A stretch of DNA of 64,000 bases from Hippophae tibetana (Eukaryota > Streptophyta > Magnoliopsida > Rosales > Elaeagnaceae), in the NCBI GenBank assembly GCA_037013495.1, contig CM072810.1:32889843-32953842 (forward strand). The letters run 5' to 3'. Made by a program: the position numbers and the translations under genes. Under the pieces are notes generated by a model, which saw only the letters and a list, made by a program, of their open reading frames with translations, did not search any database and was not told where the DNA came from. Below, piece by piece: positions 24,000 through 39,700 of the stretch (position 1 is the first letter of the stretch; every line of letters starts with the position of its first letter).

Positions 24000-26900
24000 G
24001 CAGACCACTCACATAGGTATTTGAGCTAAAAAATAAATCTAGAACTACGAAGTTGATTAAAAAATTTGAACTCTATATCAAGCAAAAGGATGAAACTTGG
24101 ACCAAATTCTAATCATGTTTTTCAAACACTATCAACTACTCGTACAATTTGGGTGGACCTATATGGAAAAGGAAATAGATTGAGAAATTCCTTACTAGCT
24201 TACCTTATCATTTTCAAGCAAAAGTTACCTTGCTTAAATACATGAAAAATCCTTGTGAACTTACTGTTAAATGAATGACTTGGGTAAGTATTCGAACTGC
24301 ATCACTTGTCTCCAATATGTCAGCCATCCACTTACGAGGACTCAAAGAACATGGCTTTATAGACATCAAGCATAGTGGTCTTAGCGAAGATCTTTTTGAC
24401 ACAGTTTTTAGGAATGATGACTCTAATACCAATGAAGAGAAATGGGATCTACTTTCCCAGAGAGTTACTAAATTTCTTAGATAGAATTAACCCTTTTTAG
24501 GGGTTTTAGAAAAAAATAATCCGAGCTCCAAAATGATTATTTCAATGAATTTGGAGTTGTACTTCTTCCAAACAACATGAAATATTTTGCAGACCACTCA
24601 TATATTTATTTGAGCTAAAAAATAAATCTAGAACTACGAAGTTGACCAAAAATTTTGAACTCTATATCCAGCAAGAGGATGAAACTTGGAACAAATTCTA
24701 ATCATGTTTTTCAAACATTATCAACTACTCGTACAATTTGGGTGGACCTATAAGGAAAGGGCATTAGATTGAGAAATTCCTTACTAGCTTACCTTATCAT
24801 TTTCAAGAAAAGTTACCTTGCTTAAATACATGAAAAATCGTTGTGAACTTACTGTTAAATGAATCACTTGGGCAAGTATTCGAACTGCATCACTTGTATC
24901 CAATATGTCAGCCATCCACTTACGAGGACACAAAGAACTTGGCTTTATAGACATCAAGGATAGTGGTCTTAGCGAAGATCTTTTTGACACAGTTTTTAGG
25001 AATGATGACTCTAATACCAATGAAGAGAAATGGGATCTACTTTCCCAGAGAGTTACTAAATTTCTTAGATAGAATTAACCCTTTTTAGGGGTTTTAGAAA
25101 AAAATAATCATAGCTCCAAAATGATTATTTCAATGAATTTGGAGTTGTACTTCTTCCAAATAACATGAAATAATTTGCAGACCACTCATATAATTATTTG
25201 AGCTAAAAAATAAATCTATAACTACGAAGTTGATTAAAAATTTTGAACTCTATATCCAGCAAGAGGATGAAACTTGGAACAAATTCTAATCATGTTTTTC
25301 AAAAATTATCAACTACTCGTACAATTTGGGTGGACCTATAAGGAAAGGGAAGTAGATTGAGAAATTCCTTACTAGCTTACTTTATCATTTTCAAGCAAAA
25401 GTTACCTTGCTTAAATACATGAAAAATCCTTGTGAACTTACTGTTAAATGAATCACTTGGGCAAGTATTCGAACTGCATCACTTGTATCCAATATGTCAG
25501 CCATCCACTTATGAGGACACAAAGAACTTGGCTTTATAGACATCAAGGATAGTGGTCTTAGCGAAGATCTTTTTGACACAGTTTTTAGGAATGATGACTC
25601 TAATACCAATGAAGAGAAATGGGATCTACTTTCCCAGAGAGTTACTAAATTTCTTAGATAGAATTAATCCTTTTTAGGGGTTTTAGAAAAAAATAATCAT
25701 AGCTCCAAAATGATTATTTCAATGAATTTGGAGTTGTACTTCTTCCAAATAACATGAAATAATTTGCAGACCACTCATATAATTATTTGAGCTAAAAAAT
25801 AAATCTATAACTACGAAGTTGATTAAAAATTTTGAACTCTATATCCAGCAAGAGGATGAAACTTGGAACAAATTCTAATCATGTTTTTCAAAAATTATCA
25901 ACTACTCGTACAATTTGGGTGGACCTATAAGGAAAGGGAAGTAGATTGAGAAATTCCTTACTAGCTTACTTTATCATTTTCAAGCAAAAGTTACCTTGCT
26001 TAAATACATGAAAAATCCTTGTGAACTTACTGTTAAATGAATCACTTGGGCAAGTATTCGAACTGCATCACTTGTATCCAATATGTCAGCCATCCACTTA
26101 TGAGGACACAAAGAACTTGGCTTTATAGACATCAAGGATAGTGGTCTTAGCCAAGATCTTTTTAACACAGTTTTTAGGAATGATGACTCTAATACCAATG
26201 AAGAGAAATGGGATCTACTTTCCCAGAGAGTTACTAAATTTCTTAGATAGAATTAACCCTTTTTAGGGGTTTTAGAAAAAAATAATCATAGCTCCAAAAT
26301 GATTATTTCAATGAATTTGGAGTTGTACTTCTTCCAAACAACATGAAATATTTTGCAGACCACTCACATAGGTATTTGAGCTAAAAAATAAATCTAGAAC
26401 TACGAAGTTGATTAAAAAATTTGAACTCTATATCAAGCAAAAGGATGAAACTTGGAACAAATTCTAATCATGTTTTTCAAACACAATCAACTACTCGTAT
26501 AATTTGGGTGGACCTATAAGGAAAGGGAAATAGATTGAGAAATTCCTTACTAGCTTACCTTATCATTTTCAAGCAAAAGTTACCTTGCTTAAATACATGA
26601 AATATCCTTGTGAACTTACTGTTAAATGAATGACTTGGGCAAGTATTCGAACTGCATCACTTGTCTCCAATATGTCAGCCATCCACTTACGAAGACACAA
26701 AGAACTTGGCTTTATAGACATCAAGGATAGTGGTCTTAGCGAAGATCTTTTTGACACATTTTTTAGGAATGATGACTCTAATACCAATGAAGAGAAATGG
26801 GATCTACTTTCCCAGAGAGTTACTAAATTTCTTAGATAGAATTAACCCTTTTTAGGGGTTTTAGAAAAAAATAAACATAGCTCCAAAATGATAATTTCCA

Positions 26901-27400
26901 TGAATTTGGAGTTGTACTTCTTCCAAATAACATGAAATAATTTGCAGACCACTCATATAGGTATTTGAGCTAAAAAATAAATCTATAACTACGAAGTTGA
27001 TTAAAAATTTTGAACTCTATATCCAGCAAGAGGATGAAACTTGGAACAAATTCTAATCATGTTTTTCAAACATTATCAACTACTCGTACAATTTGGGTGG
27101 ACCTATAAGGAAAGGGAAGTAGATTGAGAAATTCCTTACTAGCTTACTTTATCATTTTCAAGCAAAAGTTACCTTGCTTAAATACATGAAAAATCCTTGT
27201 GAACTTACTGTTAAATGAATCACTTGGGCAAGTATTCGAACTGCATCACTTGTCTCCAATATGTCAGCCATCCACTTACGAGGACACAAAGAACTTGGCT
27301 TTATAGACATCAAGGATAGTGGTCTTAGCGAAGATCTTTTTGACACAGTTTTAAGGAATGATGACTCTAATACCAATGAAGAGAAATAGGATCTACTTTC
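24000..27400. repeat. Satellite block with a diverged copy at about 33.4-36.2 kb
   Basis: Rare variants are shared in order: CTTGGGTAAGTATT near 24280 and 33715, the ATATATTTATTTG form near 24600 and 34025, CTCACATAGG near 26366 and 35198, ACACAATCAACTACTCGTAT near 26480 and 35315, and GTTTTAAGG near 27349 and 36183. The right copy lacks one monomer (that at 25391), so the offset changes from 9423 to 8834 bp. Confidence 0.6.
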
Positions 27401-29249
27401 CCAGAGAGTTACTAAATTTCTTAGATAGAATTAACCCTTTTTAGGGGTTTTAGAAAAAAATAATCATAGCTCCAAAATGATTATTTCAATGAATTTGGAG
27501 TTGTACTTCTTCCAAATAACATGAAATATTTTGCAGACCACTCATATAGGTATTTGAGCTAAAAAATAAATCTAGAACTACGAAGTTGATTAAAAATTTT
27601 GAACTCTATATCCAGCAAGAGGATGAAACTTGGAACAAATTCTAATCATGTTTTTCAAACATTATCAACTACTCGTACAATTTGGGTGGACCTATAAGGA
27701 AAGGGAAATAGATTGAGAAATTCCTTACTAGCTTACCTTATCATTTTCAAGCAAAAGTTACCTTGCTTAAATACATGAAATATCCTTGTGAACTTACTGT
27801 TAAATGAATGACTTGGGCAAGTATTCGAACTGCATCACTTGTCTCCAATATGTCAGCCATCCACTTACGAGGACACAAAGAACTTGGCTTTATAGACATC
27901 AAGGATAGTGGTCTTAGCGAAGATCTTTTTGACACATTTTTTAGGAATGATGACTCTAATACCAATGAAGAGAAATGGGATCTACTTTCCCAGAGAGTTA
28001 CTAAATTTCTTAGATAGAATTAACCCTTTTTAGGGGTTTTAGAAAAAAATAATCATAGCTCCAAATTGATTATTTCAATGAATTTGGAGTTGTACTTCTT
28101 CCAATTAACATGAAATAATTTGCAGACCACTCATATAGGTATTTGAGCTAAAAAATAAATCTATAACTACGAAGTTGATTAAAAATTTTGAACTCTATAT
28201 CCAGCAAGAGGATGAAACTTGGAACAAATTCTAATCATGTTTTTCAAAAATTATCAACTACTCGTACAATTTGGGTGGACCTATAAGGAAAGGGAAGTAG
28301 ATTGAGAAATTCCTTACTAGCTTACTTTATCATTTTCAAGCAAAAGTTACCTTGCTTAAATACATGAAAAATCCTTGTGAACTTACTGTTAAATGAATCA
28401 CTTGGGCAAGTATTCGAACTGCATCACTTGTATCCAATATGTCAGCCATCCACTTATGAGGACACAAAGAACTTGGCTTTATAGACATCAAGGATAGTGG
28501 TCTTAGCGAAGATCTTTTTGACACAGTTTTTAGGAATGATGACTCTAATACCAATGAAGAGAAATGGGATCTACTTTCCCAGAGAGTTACTAAATTTCTT
28601 AGATAGAATTAACCCTTTTTAGGGGTTTTAGAAAAAAATAATCATAGCTCCAAAATGATTATTTCAATGAATTTGGAGTTGTACTTCTTCCAAATAACAT
28701 GAAATAATTTGCAGACCACTCATATAGGTATTTGAGCTAAAAAATAAATCTATAACTACGAAGTTGATTAAAAATTTTGAACTCTATATCCAGCAAGAGG
28801 ATGAAACTTGGAACAAATTCTAATCATGTTTATCAAACATTATCAACTACTCGTACAATTTGGGTGGACCTATAAGGAAAGGGAAGTAGATTGATAAATT
28901 CCTTACTAGCTTACTTTATCATTTTCAAGCAAAAGTTACCTTGCTTAAATACATGAAAAATCCTTGTGAACTTACTGTTAAATGAATCACTTGGGCAAGT
29001 ATTCGAACTGCATCACTTGTCTCCAATATGTCAGCCATCCACTTACGAGGACACAAAGAACTTGGCTTTATAGACATCAAGGATAGTGGTCTTAGCGAAG
29101 ATCTTTTTGACACAGTTTTTAGGAATGATGACTCTAATACCAATGAAGAGAAATAGGATCTACTTTCCCAGAGAGTTACTAAATTTCTTAGATAGAATTA
29201 ACCCTTTTTAGGGGTTTTAGAAAAAAATAATCATAGCTCCAAAATGATT

Positions 29250-32200
29250 ATTTCAATGAATTTGGAGTTGTACTTCTTCCAAACAACATGAAATATTTTG
29301 CAGACGACTCATATAGCTATTTGAGCTAAAAAATAAATCTAGAACTACGAAGTTGATTAAAAATTTTGAACTCTATATCCAGCAAGAGGATGAAACTTGG
29401 AACAAATTCTAATCATGTTTTTCAAACATTATCAACTACTCGTACAATTTGGGTGGACCTATAAGGAAAGGGCATTAGATTGAGAAATTACTTACTAGCT
29501 TACCTTATCATTTTCAAGAAAAAGTTACCTTGCTTAAATACATGAAAAATCCTTGTGAACTTACTGTTAAATGAATCACTTGGGCAAGTATTCGAACTGC
29601 ATCACTTGTATCCAATATGTCAGCCATCCACTTACGAAGACACAAAGAACTTGGCTTTATAGACATCAAGGATAGTGGTCTTAGCGAAGATCTTTTTGAC
29701 ACATTTTTTAGGAATGATGACTCTAATACCAATGAAGAGAAATGGGATCTACTTTCCCAGAGAGTTACTAAATTTCTTAGATAGAATTAACCCTTTTTAG
29801 GGGTTTTAGAAAAAAATAATCATAGCTCCAAAATGATTATTTCCATGAATTTGGAGTTGTACTTCTTCCAAATAACATGAAATAATTTGCAGACCACTCA
29901 TATAGGTATTTGAGCTAAAAAATAAATCTATAACTACGAAGTTGATTAAAAATTTTGAACTCTATATCCAGCAAAAGGATGAAACTTGGAACAAATCCTA
30001 ATCATGTTTTTCAAAAATTATCAACTACTCGTACAATTTGGGTGGACCTATAAGGAAAGGGAAGTAGATTGAGAAATTCCTTACTAGCTTACTTTATCAT
30101 TTTCAAGCAAAAGTTACCTTGCTTAAATACATGAAAAATCCTTGTGAACTTACTGTTAAATGAATCACTTGGGCAAGTATTCGAACTGCATCACTTGTCT
30201 CCAATATGTCAGCCATCCACTTACGAGGACACAAAGAACTTGGCTTTATAGACATCAAGGATAGTGGTCTTAGCGAAGATCTTTTTGACACAGTTTTAAG
30301 GAATGATGACTCTAATACCAATGAAGAGAAATAGGATCTACTTTCCCAGAGAGTTACTAAATTTCTTAGATAGAATTAACCCTTTTTAGGGGTTTTAGAA
30401 AAAAATAATCATAGCTCCAAAATGATTATTTCAATGAATTTGGAGTTGTACTTCTTCCAAACAACATGAAATATTTTGCAGACCACTCATATAGCTATTT
30501 GAGCTAAAAAATAAATCTAGAACTACGAAGTTGATTAAAAATTTTGAACTCTATATCCAGCAAGAGGATGAAACTTGGAACAAATTCTAATCATGTTTTT
30601 CAAACATTATCAACTACTCGTACAATTTGGGTGGACCTATAAGGAAAGGGCATTAGATTGAGAAATTACTTACTAGCTTACCTTATCATTTTCAAGAAAA
30701 AGTTACCTTGCTTAAATACATGAAAAATCCTTGTGAACTTACTGTTAAATGAATCACTTGGGCAAGTATTCGAACTGCATCACTTGTATCCAATATGTCA
30801 GCCATCCACTTACGAGGACCCAAAGAACTTGGCTTTATAGACATCAAGGATAGTGGTCTTAGCGAAGATCTTTTTGACACATTTTTTAGGAATGATGACT
30901 CTAATACCAATGAAGAGAAATGGGATCTACTTTCCCAGAGAGTTACTAAATTTCTTAGATAGAATTAACCCTTTTTAGGGGTTTTAGAAAAAAATAATCC
31001 GAGCTCCAAAATGATTATTTCAATGAATTTGGAGTTGTACTTCTTCCAAACAACATGAAATATTTTGCAGACCACTCATATAGGTATTTGAGCTAAAAAA
31101 TAAATCTAGAACTACGAAGTTGATTAAAAATTTTGAACTCTATATCCAGCAAGAGGATGAAACTTGGAACAAATTCTAATCATGTTTTTCAAACATTATC
31201 AACTACTCGTACAATTTGGGTGGACCTATAAGGAAAGGGCATTAGATTGAGAAATTACTTACTAGCTTACCTTATCATTTTCAAGAAAAAGTTACCTTGC
31301 TTAAATACATGAAAAATCCTTGTGAACTTACTGTTAAATGAATCACTTGGGCAAGTATTCGAACTGCATCACTTGTCTCCAATATGTCAGCCATCCACTT
31401 ACGAGGACACAAAGAACTTGGCTTTATAGACATCAAGGATAGTGGTCTTAGCGAAGATCTTTTTGACACAGTTTTTAGGAATGATGACTCTAATACCAAT
31501 GAAGAGAAATAGGATCTACTTTCCCAGAGAGTTACTAAATTTCTTAGATAGAATTAACCCTTTTTAACGGTTTTAGAAAAAAATAATCATAGCTCCAAAA
31601 TGATTATTTCAATGAATTTGGAGTTGTACTTCTTCCAAACAACATGAAATATTTTGCAGACCACTCATATAGCTATTTGAGCTAAAAAATAAATCTAGAA
31701 CTACGAAGTTGATTAAAAATTTTGAACTCTATATCCAGCAAGAGGATGAAACTTGGAACAAATTCTAATCATGTTTTTCAAACATTATCAACTACTCGTA
31801 CAATTTGGGTGGACCTATAAGGAAAGGGCATTAGATTGAGAAATTACTTACTAGCTTACCTTATCATTTTCAAGAAAAAGTTACCTTGCTTAAATACATG
31901 AAAAATCCTTGTGAACTTACTGTTAAATGAATCACTTGGGCAAGTATTCGAACTGCATCACTTGTATCCAATATGTCAGCCATCCACTTACGAGGACACA
32001 AAGAACTTGGCTTTATAGACATCAAGGATAGTGGTCTTAGCGAAGATCTTTTTGACACATTTTTTAGGAATGATGACTCTAATACCAATGAAGAGAAATG
32101 GGATCTACTTTCCCAGGGAGTTACTAAATTTCTTAGATAGAATTAACCCTTTTTAGGGGTTTTAGAAAAAAATAATTCGAGCTCCAAAATGATTATTTCA

Positions 32201-33470
32201 ATGAATTTGGAGTTGTACTTCTTCCAAACAACATGAAATATTTTGCAGACCACTCATATAGGTATTTGAGCTAAAAAATAAATCTAGAACTACGAAGTTG
32301 ATTAAAAATTTTGAACTCTATATCCAGCAAGAGGATGAAACTTGGAACAAATTCTAATCATGTTTTTCAAACATTATCAACTACTCGTACAATTTGGGTG
32401 GACCTATAAGGAAAGGGCATTAGATTGAGAAATTACTTACTAGCTTACCTTATCATTTTCAAGAAAAAGTTACCTTGCTTAAATACATGAAAAATCCTTG
32501 TGAACTTACTGTTAAATGAATCACTTGGGCAAGTATTCGAACTGCATCACTTGTCTCCAATATGTCAGCCATCCACTTACGAGGACACAAAGAACTTGGC
32601 TTTATAGACATCAAGGATAGTGGTCTTAGCGAAGATCTTTTTGACACAGTTTTTAGGAATGATGACTCTAATACCAATGAAGAGAAATAGGATCTACTTT
32701 CCCAGAGAGTTACTAAATTTCTTAGATAGAATTAACCCTTTTTAGGGGTTTTAGAAAAAAATAATCATAGCTCCAAAATGATTATTTCAATGAATTTGGA
32801 GTTGTACTTCTTCCAAACAACATGAAATATTTTGCAGACCACTCATATAGCTATTTGAGCTAAAAAATAAATCTAGAACTACGAAGTTGATTAAAAATTT
32901 TGAACTCTATATCCAGCAAGAGGATGAAACTTGGAACAAATTCTAATCATGTTTTTCAAACATTATCAACTACTCGTACAATTTGGGTGGACCTATAAGG
33001 AAAGGGCATTAGATTGAGAAATTACTTACTAGCTTACCTTATCATTTTCAAGAAAAAGATACCTTGCTTAAATACATGAAAAATCCTTGTGAACTTACTG
33101 TTAAATGAATCACTTGGGCAAGTATTCGAACTGCATCACTTGTATCCAATATGTCAGCCATCCACTTACGAGGACACAAAGAACTTGGCTTTATAGACAT
33201 CAAGGATAGTGGTCTTAGCGAAGATCTTTTTGACACATTTTTTAGGAATGATGACTCTAATACCAATGAAGAGAAATGGGATCTACTTTCCCAGGGAGTT
33301 ACTAAATTTCTTAGATAGAATTAACCCTTTTTAGGGGTTTTAGAAAAAAATAATCCGAGCTCCAAAATGATTATTTCAATGAATTTGGAGTTGTACTTCT
33401 TCCAAACAACATGAAATATTTTGCAGACCACTCATATAGGTATTTGAGCTAAAAAATAAATCTAGAACTA
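29250..33470. repeat. Dimeric (1178-bp) higher-order satellite repeat, about four units
   Basis: ATAGCTATTTG and ATAGGTATTTG alternate at about 29.3, 29.9, 30.5, 31.1, 31.7, 32.3, 32.85 and 33.4 kb. Linked variants alternate with them: GACACATTTTTTAGG with GAAATGGGATC, against GACACAGTTTT with GAAATAGGATC. This is a clear two-monomer higher-order repeat. Confidence 0.75.
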
Positions 33471-36400
33471 CGAAGTTGATTAAAAAATTTGAACTATATA
33501 TCAAGCAAAAGGATGAAACTTGGACCAAATTCTAATCATGTTTTTCAAACACTATCAACTACTCGTACAATTTGGGTGGACCTATATGGAAAAGGAAATA
33601 GATTGAGAAATTCCTTACTAGCTTACCTTATCATTTTCAAGCAAAAGTTACCTTGCTTAAATACATGAAAAATCCTTGTGAACTTACTGTTAAATGAATG
33701 ACTTGGGTAAGTATTCGAACTGCATCACTTGTCTCCAATATGTCACCCATCCACTTACGAGGACTCAAAGAACTTGGCTTTATAGACATCAAGCATAGTG
33801 GTCTTAGCGAAGATCTTTTTGACACAGTTTTTAGGAATGATGACTCTAATACCAATGAAGAGAAATAGGATTTACTTTCCCAGAGAGTTACTAAATTTCT
33901 TAGATAGAATTAACCCTTTTTAGGGGTTTTAGAAAAAAATAATCCGAGCTCCAAAATTATTATTTCAATGAATTTGGAGTTGTACTTCTTCCAAACAACA
34001 TGAAATATTTTGCAGACCACTCATATATTTATTTGAGCTAAAAAATAAATCTAGAACTACGAAGTTGACCAAAAATTTTGAACTCTATATCCAGCAAGAG
34101 GATGAAACTTGGAACAAATTCTAATCATGTTTTTCAAACATTATCAACTACTCGTACAATTTGGGTGGACCTATAAGGAAAGGGCATTAGATTGAGAAAT
34201 TCCTTACTAGCTTACCTTATCATTTTCAAGAAAAGTTACCTTGCTTAAATACATGAAAAAACCTTGTGAACTTACTGTTAAATGAATCACTTGGGCAAGT
34301 ATTCGAACTGCATCACTTGTATCCAATATGTCAGCCATCCACTTACGAGGACACAAAGAACTTGGCTTTATAGACATCAAGGATAGTGGTCTTAGCGAAG
34401 ATCTTTTTGACACAGTTTTTAGGAATGATGACTCTAATACCAATGAAGAGAAATGGGATCTACTTTCCCAGAGAGTTACTAAATTTCTTAGATAGAATTA
34501 ACCCTTTTTAGGGGTTTTAGAAAAAAATAATCATAGCTCCAAAATGATTATTTCAATGAATTTGGAGTTGTACTTCTTCCAAATAACATGAAATAATTTG
34601 CAGACCACTCATATAGGTATTTGAGCTAAAAAATAAATCTATAACTACGAAGTTGATTAAAAATTTTGAACTCTATATCCAGCAAGAGGATGAAACTTGG
34701 AACAAATTCTAATCATGTTTTTCAAAAATTATCAACTACTCGTACAATTTGGGTGGACCTATAAGGAAAGGGAAGTAGATTGAGAAATTCCTTACTAGCT
34801 TACTTTATCATTTTCAAGCAAAAGTTACCTTGCTTAAATACATGAAAAATCCTTGTGAACTTACTGTTAAATGAATCACTTGGGCAAGTATTCGAACTGC
34901 ATCACTTGTATCCAATATGTCAGCCATCCACTTATGAGGACACAAAGAACTTGGCTTTATAGACATCAAGGATAGTGGTCTTAGCCAAGATCTTTTTAAC
35001 ACAGTTTTTAGGAATGATGACTCTAATACCAATGAAGAGAAATGGGATCTACTTTCCCAGAGAGTTACTAAATTTCTTAGATAGAATTAACCCTTTTTAG
35101 GGGTTTTAGAAAAAAATAATCATAGCTCCAAAATGATTATTTCAATGAATTTGGAGTTGTACTTCTTCCAAACAACATGAAATATTTTGCAGACCACTCA
35201 CATAGGTATTTGAGCTAAAAAATAAATCTAGAACTACGAAGTTGATTAAAAAATTTGAACTCTATATCAAGCAAAAGGATGAAACTTGGAACAAATTCTA
35301 ATCATGTTTTTCAAACACAATCAACTACTCGTATAATTTGGGTGGACCTATAAGGAAAGGGAAATAGATTGAGAAATTCCTTACTAGCTTACCTTATCAT
35401 TGTCAAGCAAAAGTTACCTTGCTTAAATACATGAAAAATCCTTGTGAACTTACTGTTAAATGAATGACTTGGGCAAGTATTCGAACTGCATCACTTGTCT
35501 CCAATATGTCAGCCATCCACTTACGAAGACACAAAGAACTTGGCTTTATAGACATCAAGGATAGTGGTCTTAGCGAAGATCTTTTTGACACATTTTTTAG
35601 GAATGATGACTCTAATACCAATGAAGAGAAATGGGATCTACTTTCCCAGAGAGTTACTAAATTTCTTAGATAGAATTAACCCTTTTTAGGGGTTTTAGAA
35701 AAAAATAATCATAGCTCCAAAATGATTATTTCCATGAATTTGGAGTTGTACTTCTTCCAAATAACATGAAATAATTTGCAGACCACTCATATAGGTATTT
35801 GAGCTAAAAAATAAATCTATAACTACGAAGTTGATTAAAAATTTTGAACTCTATATCCAGCAAGAGGATGAAACTTGGAACAAATTCTAATCATGTTTTT
35901 CAAACATTATCAACTACTCGTACAATTTGGGTGGACCTATAAGGAAAGGGAAGTAGATTGAGAAATTCCTTACTAGCTTACTTTATCATTTTCAAGCAAA
36001 AGTTACCTTGCTTAAATACATGAAAAATCCTTGTGAACTTACTGTTAAATGAATCACTTGGGCAAGTATTCGAACTGCATCACTTGTCTCCAATATGTCA
36101 GCCATCCACTTACGAGGACACAAAGAACTTGGCTTTATAGACATCAAGGATAGTGGTCTTAGCGAAGATCTTTTTGACACAGTTTTAAGGAATGATGACT
36201 CTAATACCAAGGAAGAGAAATAGGATCTACTTTCCCAGAGAGTTACTAAATTTCTTAGATAGAATTAACTCTTTTTAGGGGTTTTAGAAAAAAATAATCA
36301 TAGCTCCAAAATGATTATTTCAATGAATTTGGAGTTGTACTTCTTCCAAACAACATGAAATATTTTGGAGACCACTCATATAGGTATTTGAGCTAAAAAA

Positions 36401-36759
36401 TAAATCTAGAACTACGAAGTTGATTAAAAATTTTGAACTCTATATCCAGCAAGAGGATGAAACTTGGAACAAATTCTAATCATGTTTTTCAAACATTATC
36501 AACTACTCGTACAATTTGGGTGGACCTATAAGGAAAGGGCATTAGATTGAGAAATTACTTACTAGCTTACCTTATCATTTTCAAGAAAAAGTTACCTTGC
36601 TTAAATACATGAAAAATCCTTGTGAACTTACTGTTAAATGAATCACTTGGGCAAGTATTCGAACTGCATCACTTGTATCCAATATGTCAGCCATCCACTT
36701 ACGAGGACACAAAGAACTTGGCTTTATAGACATCAAGGATAGTGGTCTTAGCGAAGATC

Positions 36760-39700
36760 TTTTTGACACATTTTTTAGGAATGATGACTCTAATACCAAT
36801 GAAGAGAAATGGGATCTACTTTCCCAGAGAGTTACTAAATTTCTTAGATAGAATTAACCCTTTTTAGGGGTTTTAGAAAAAAATAATCATAGCTCCAAAA
36901 TGATTATTTCAATGAATTTGGAGTTGTACTTCTTCCAAATAACATGAAATAATTTGCAGACCACTCATATAGGTATTTGAGCTAAAAAATAAATCTATAA
37001 CTACGAAGTTGATTAAAAATTTTGAACTCTATATCCAGCAAGAGGATGAAACTTGGAACAAATTCTAATCATGTTTTTCAAACATTATCAACTACTCGTA
37101 CAATTTGGGTGGACCTATAAGGAAAGGGAAGTAGATTGAGAAATTCCTTACTAGCTTACTTTATCATTTTCAAGCAAAAGTTACCTTGCTTAAATACATG
37201 AAAAATCCTTGTGAACTTACTGTTAAATGAATCACTTGGGCAAGTATTCGAACTGCATCACTTGTCTCCAATATGTCAGCCATCCACTTACGAGGACACA
37301 AAGAACTTGGCTTTATAGACATCAAGGATAGTGGTCTTAGCGAAGATCTTTTTGACACAGTTTTTAGGAATGATGACTCTAATACCAATGAAGAGAAATA
37401 GGATCTACTTTCCCAGAGAGTTACTAAATTTCTTAGATAGAATTAACCCTTTTTAGGGGTTTTAGAAAAAAATAATCATAGCTCCAAAATGATTATTTCA
37501 ATGAATTTGGAGTTGTACTTCTTCCAAACAACATGAAATATTGTGCAGACCACTCATATAGGTATTTGAGCTAAAAAATAAATCTAGAACTACGAAGTTG
37601 ATTAAAAATTTTGAACTCTATATCCAGCAAGAGGATGAAACTTGGACCAAATTCTAATCATGTTTTTCAAACATTATCAACTACTCGTACAATTTGGGTG
37701 GACCTATAAGGAAAGGGCATTAGATTGAGAAATTACTTCTAGCTTACCTTATCATTTTCAAGAAAAAGTTACCTTGCTTAAATACATGAAAAATCCTTGT
37801 GAACTTACTGTTAAATGAATCACTTGGGCAAGTATTCGAACTGCATCACTTGTATCCAATATGTCAGCCATCCACTTACGAGGACACAAAGAACTTGGCT
37901 TTATAGACATCAAGGATAGTGGTCTTAGCGAAGATCTTTTTGACACATTTTTTAGGAATGATGACTCTAATACCAATGAAGAGAAATGGGATCTACTTTC
38001 CCAGAGAGTTACTAAATTTCTTAGATAGAATTAACCCTTTTTAGGGGTTTTAGAAAAAAATAATCATAGCTCCAAAATGATTATTTCAATGAATTTGGAG
38101 TTGTACTTCTTCCAAATAACATGAAATAATTTGCAGACCACTCATATAGGTATTTGAGCTAAAAAATAAATCTATAACTACGAAGTTGATTAAAAATTTT
38201 GAACTCTATATCCAGCAAGAGGATGAAACTTGGAACAAATTCTAATCATGTTTTTCAAACATTATCAACTACTCGTACAATTTGGGTGGACCTATAAGGA
38301 AAGGGAAGTAGATTGAGAAATTCCTTACTAGCTTACTTTATCATTTTCAAGCAAAAGTTACCTTGCTTAAATACATGAAAAATCCTTGTGAACTTACTGT
38401 TAAATGAATCACTTGGGCAAGTATTCGAACTGCATCACTTGTATCCAATATGTCAGCCATCCACTTATGAGGACACAAAGAACTTGGCTTTATAGACATT
38501 AAGGATAGTGGTCTTAGCCAAGATCATTTTAACAAAGTTTTTAGGAATGATGACTCTAATACCAATGAAGAGAAATGGGATCTACTTTCCCAGAGAGTTA
38601 CTAAATTTCTTAGATAGAATTAACCCTTTTTAGGGGTTTTAGAAAAAATTAATCATAGCTCCAAAATGATTATTTCAATGAATTTGGAGTTGTACTTCTT
38701 CCAAACAACATGAAATATTTTGCAGACCACTCATATAGGTATTTGAGCTAAAAAATAAATCTAGAACTACGAAGTTGATTAAAAATTTTGAACTCTATAT
38801 CCAGCAAGAGGATGAAACTTGGAACAAATTCTAATCATGTTTTTCAAACATTATCAACTACTCGTACAATTTGGGTGGACCTATAAGGAAAGGGAAGTAG
38901 ATTGAGAAATTTCTTACTAGCTTACTTTATCATTTTCAAGCAAAAGTTACCTTGCTTAAATACATAAAAAATCCTTGTGAACTTACTGTTAAATGAATCA
39001 CTTGGGCAAGTATTCGAACTGCATCACTTGTATCCAATATGTCAGCCATCCACTTATGAGGACACAAAGAACTTGGCTTTATAGACATCAAGGATAGTGG
39101 TCTTAGCCAAGATCTTTTTGACACAGTTTTTAGGAATGATGACTCTAATACCAATGAAGAGAAATGGGATCTACTTTCCCAGAGAGTTACTAAATTTCTT
39201 AGATAGAATTAACCCTTTTTAGGGGTCTTAGAAAAAAATATTTATAGCTCCAAAATGATTATTTCAATGAATTTGGAGTTGTACTTCTTCCAAACAATAT
39301 GAAATATTTTGCAGACCACTCATATAGGTATTTGAGCTAAAAAATAAATCTAGAACTACGAAGTTGATTAAAAATTTTGAACTCTATATCAAGCAAAAGG
39401 ATGAAACTTGGAACAAATTCTAATCACGTTTTTCAAACACTATCAACTACTCGTAAAATTTGGGTGGACCTATATGGAAAGGGAAATAAATTGAGAAATT
39501 CCTTACTAGCTTACCTTATCATTTTCAAGCAAAAGTTACCTTGCTTAAATACATGAAAAATCCTTGTGAACTTACTGTTAAATGAATGACTTGGGCAAGT
39601 ATTCGAACTGCATCACTTGTCTCCAATATGTCAGCCATCCACTTACGAAGACACAAAGAACTTGGCTTTATAGACATCAAAGAGAGTGGTCTTAGCGAAG

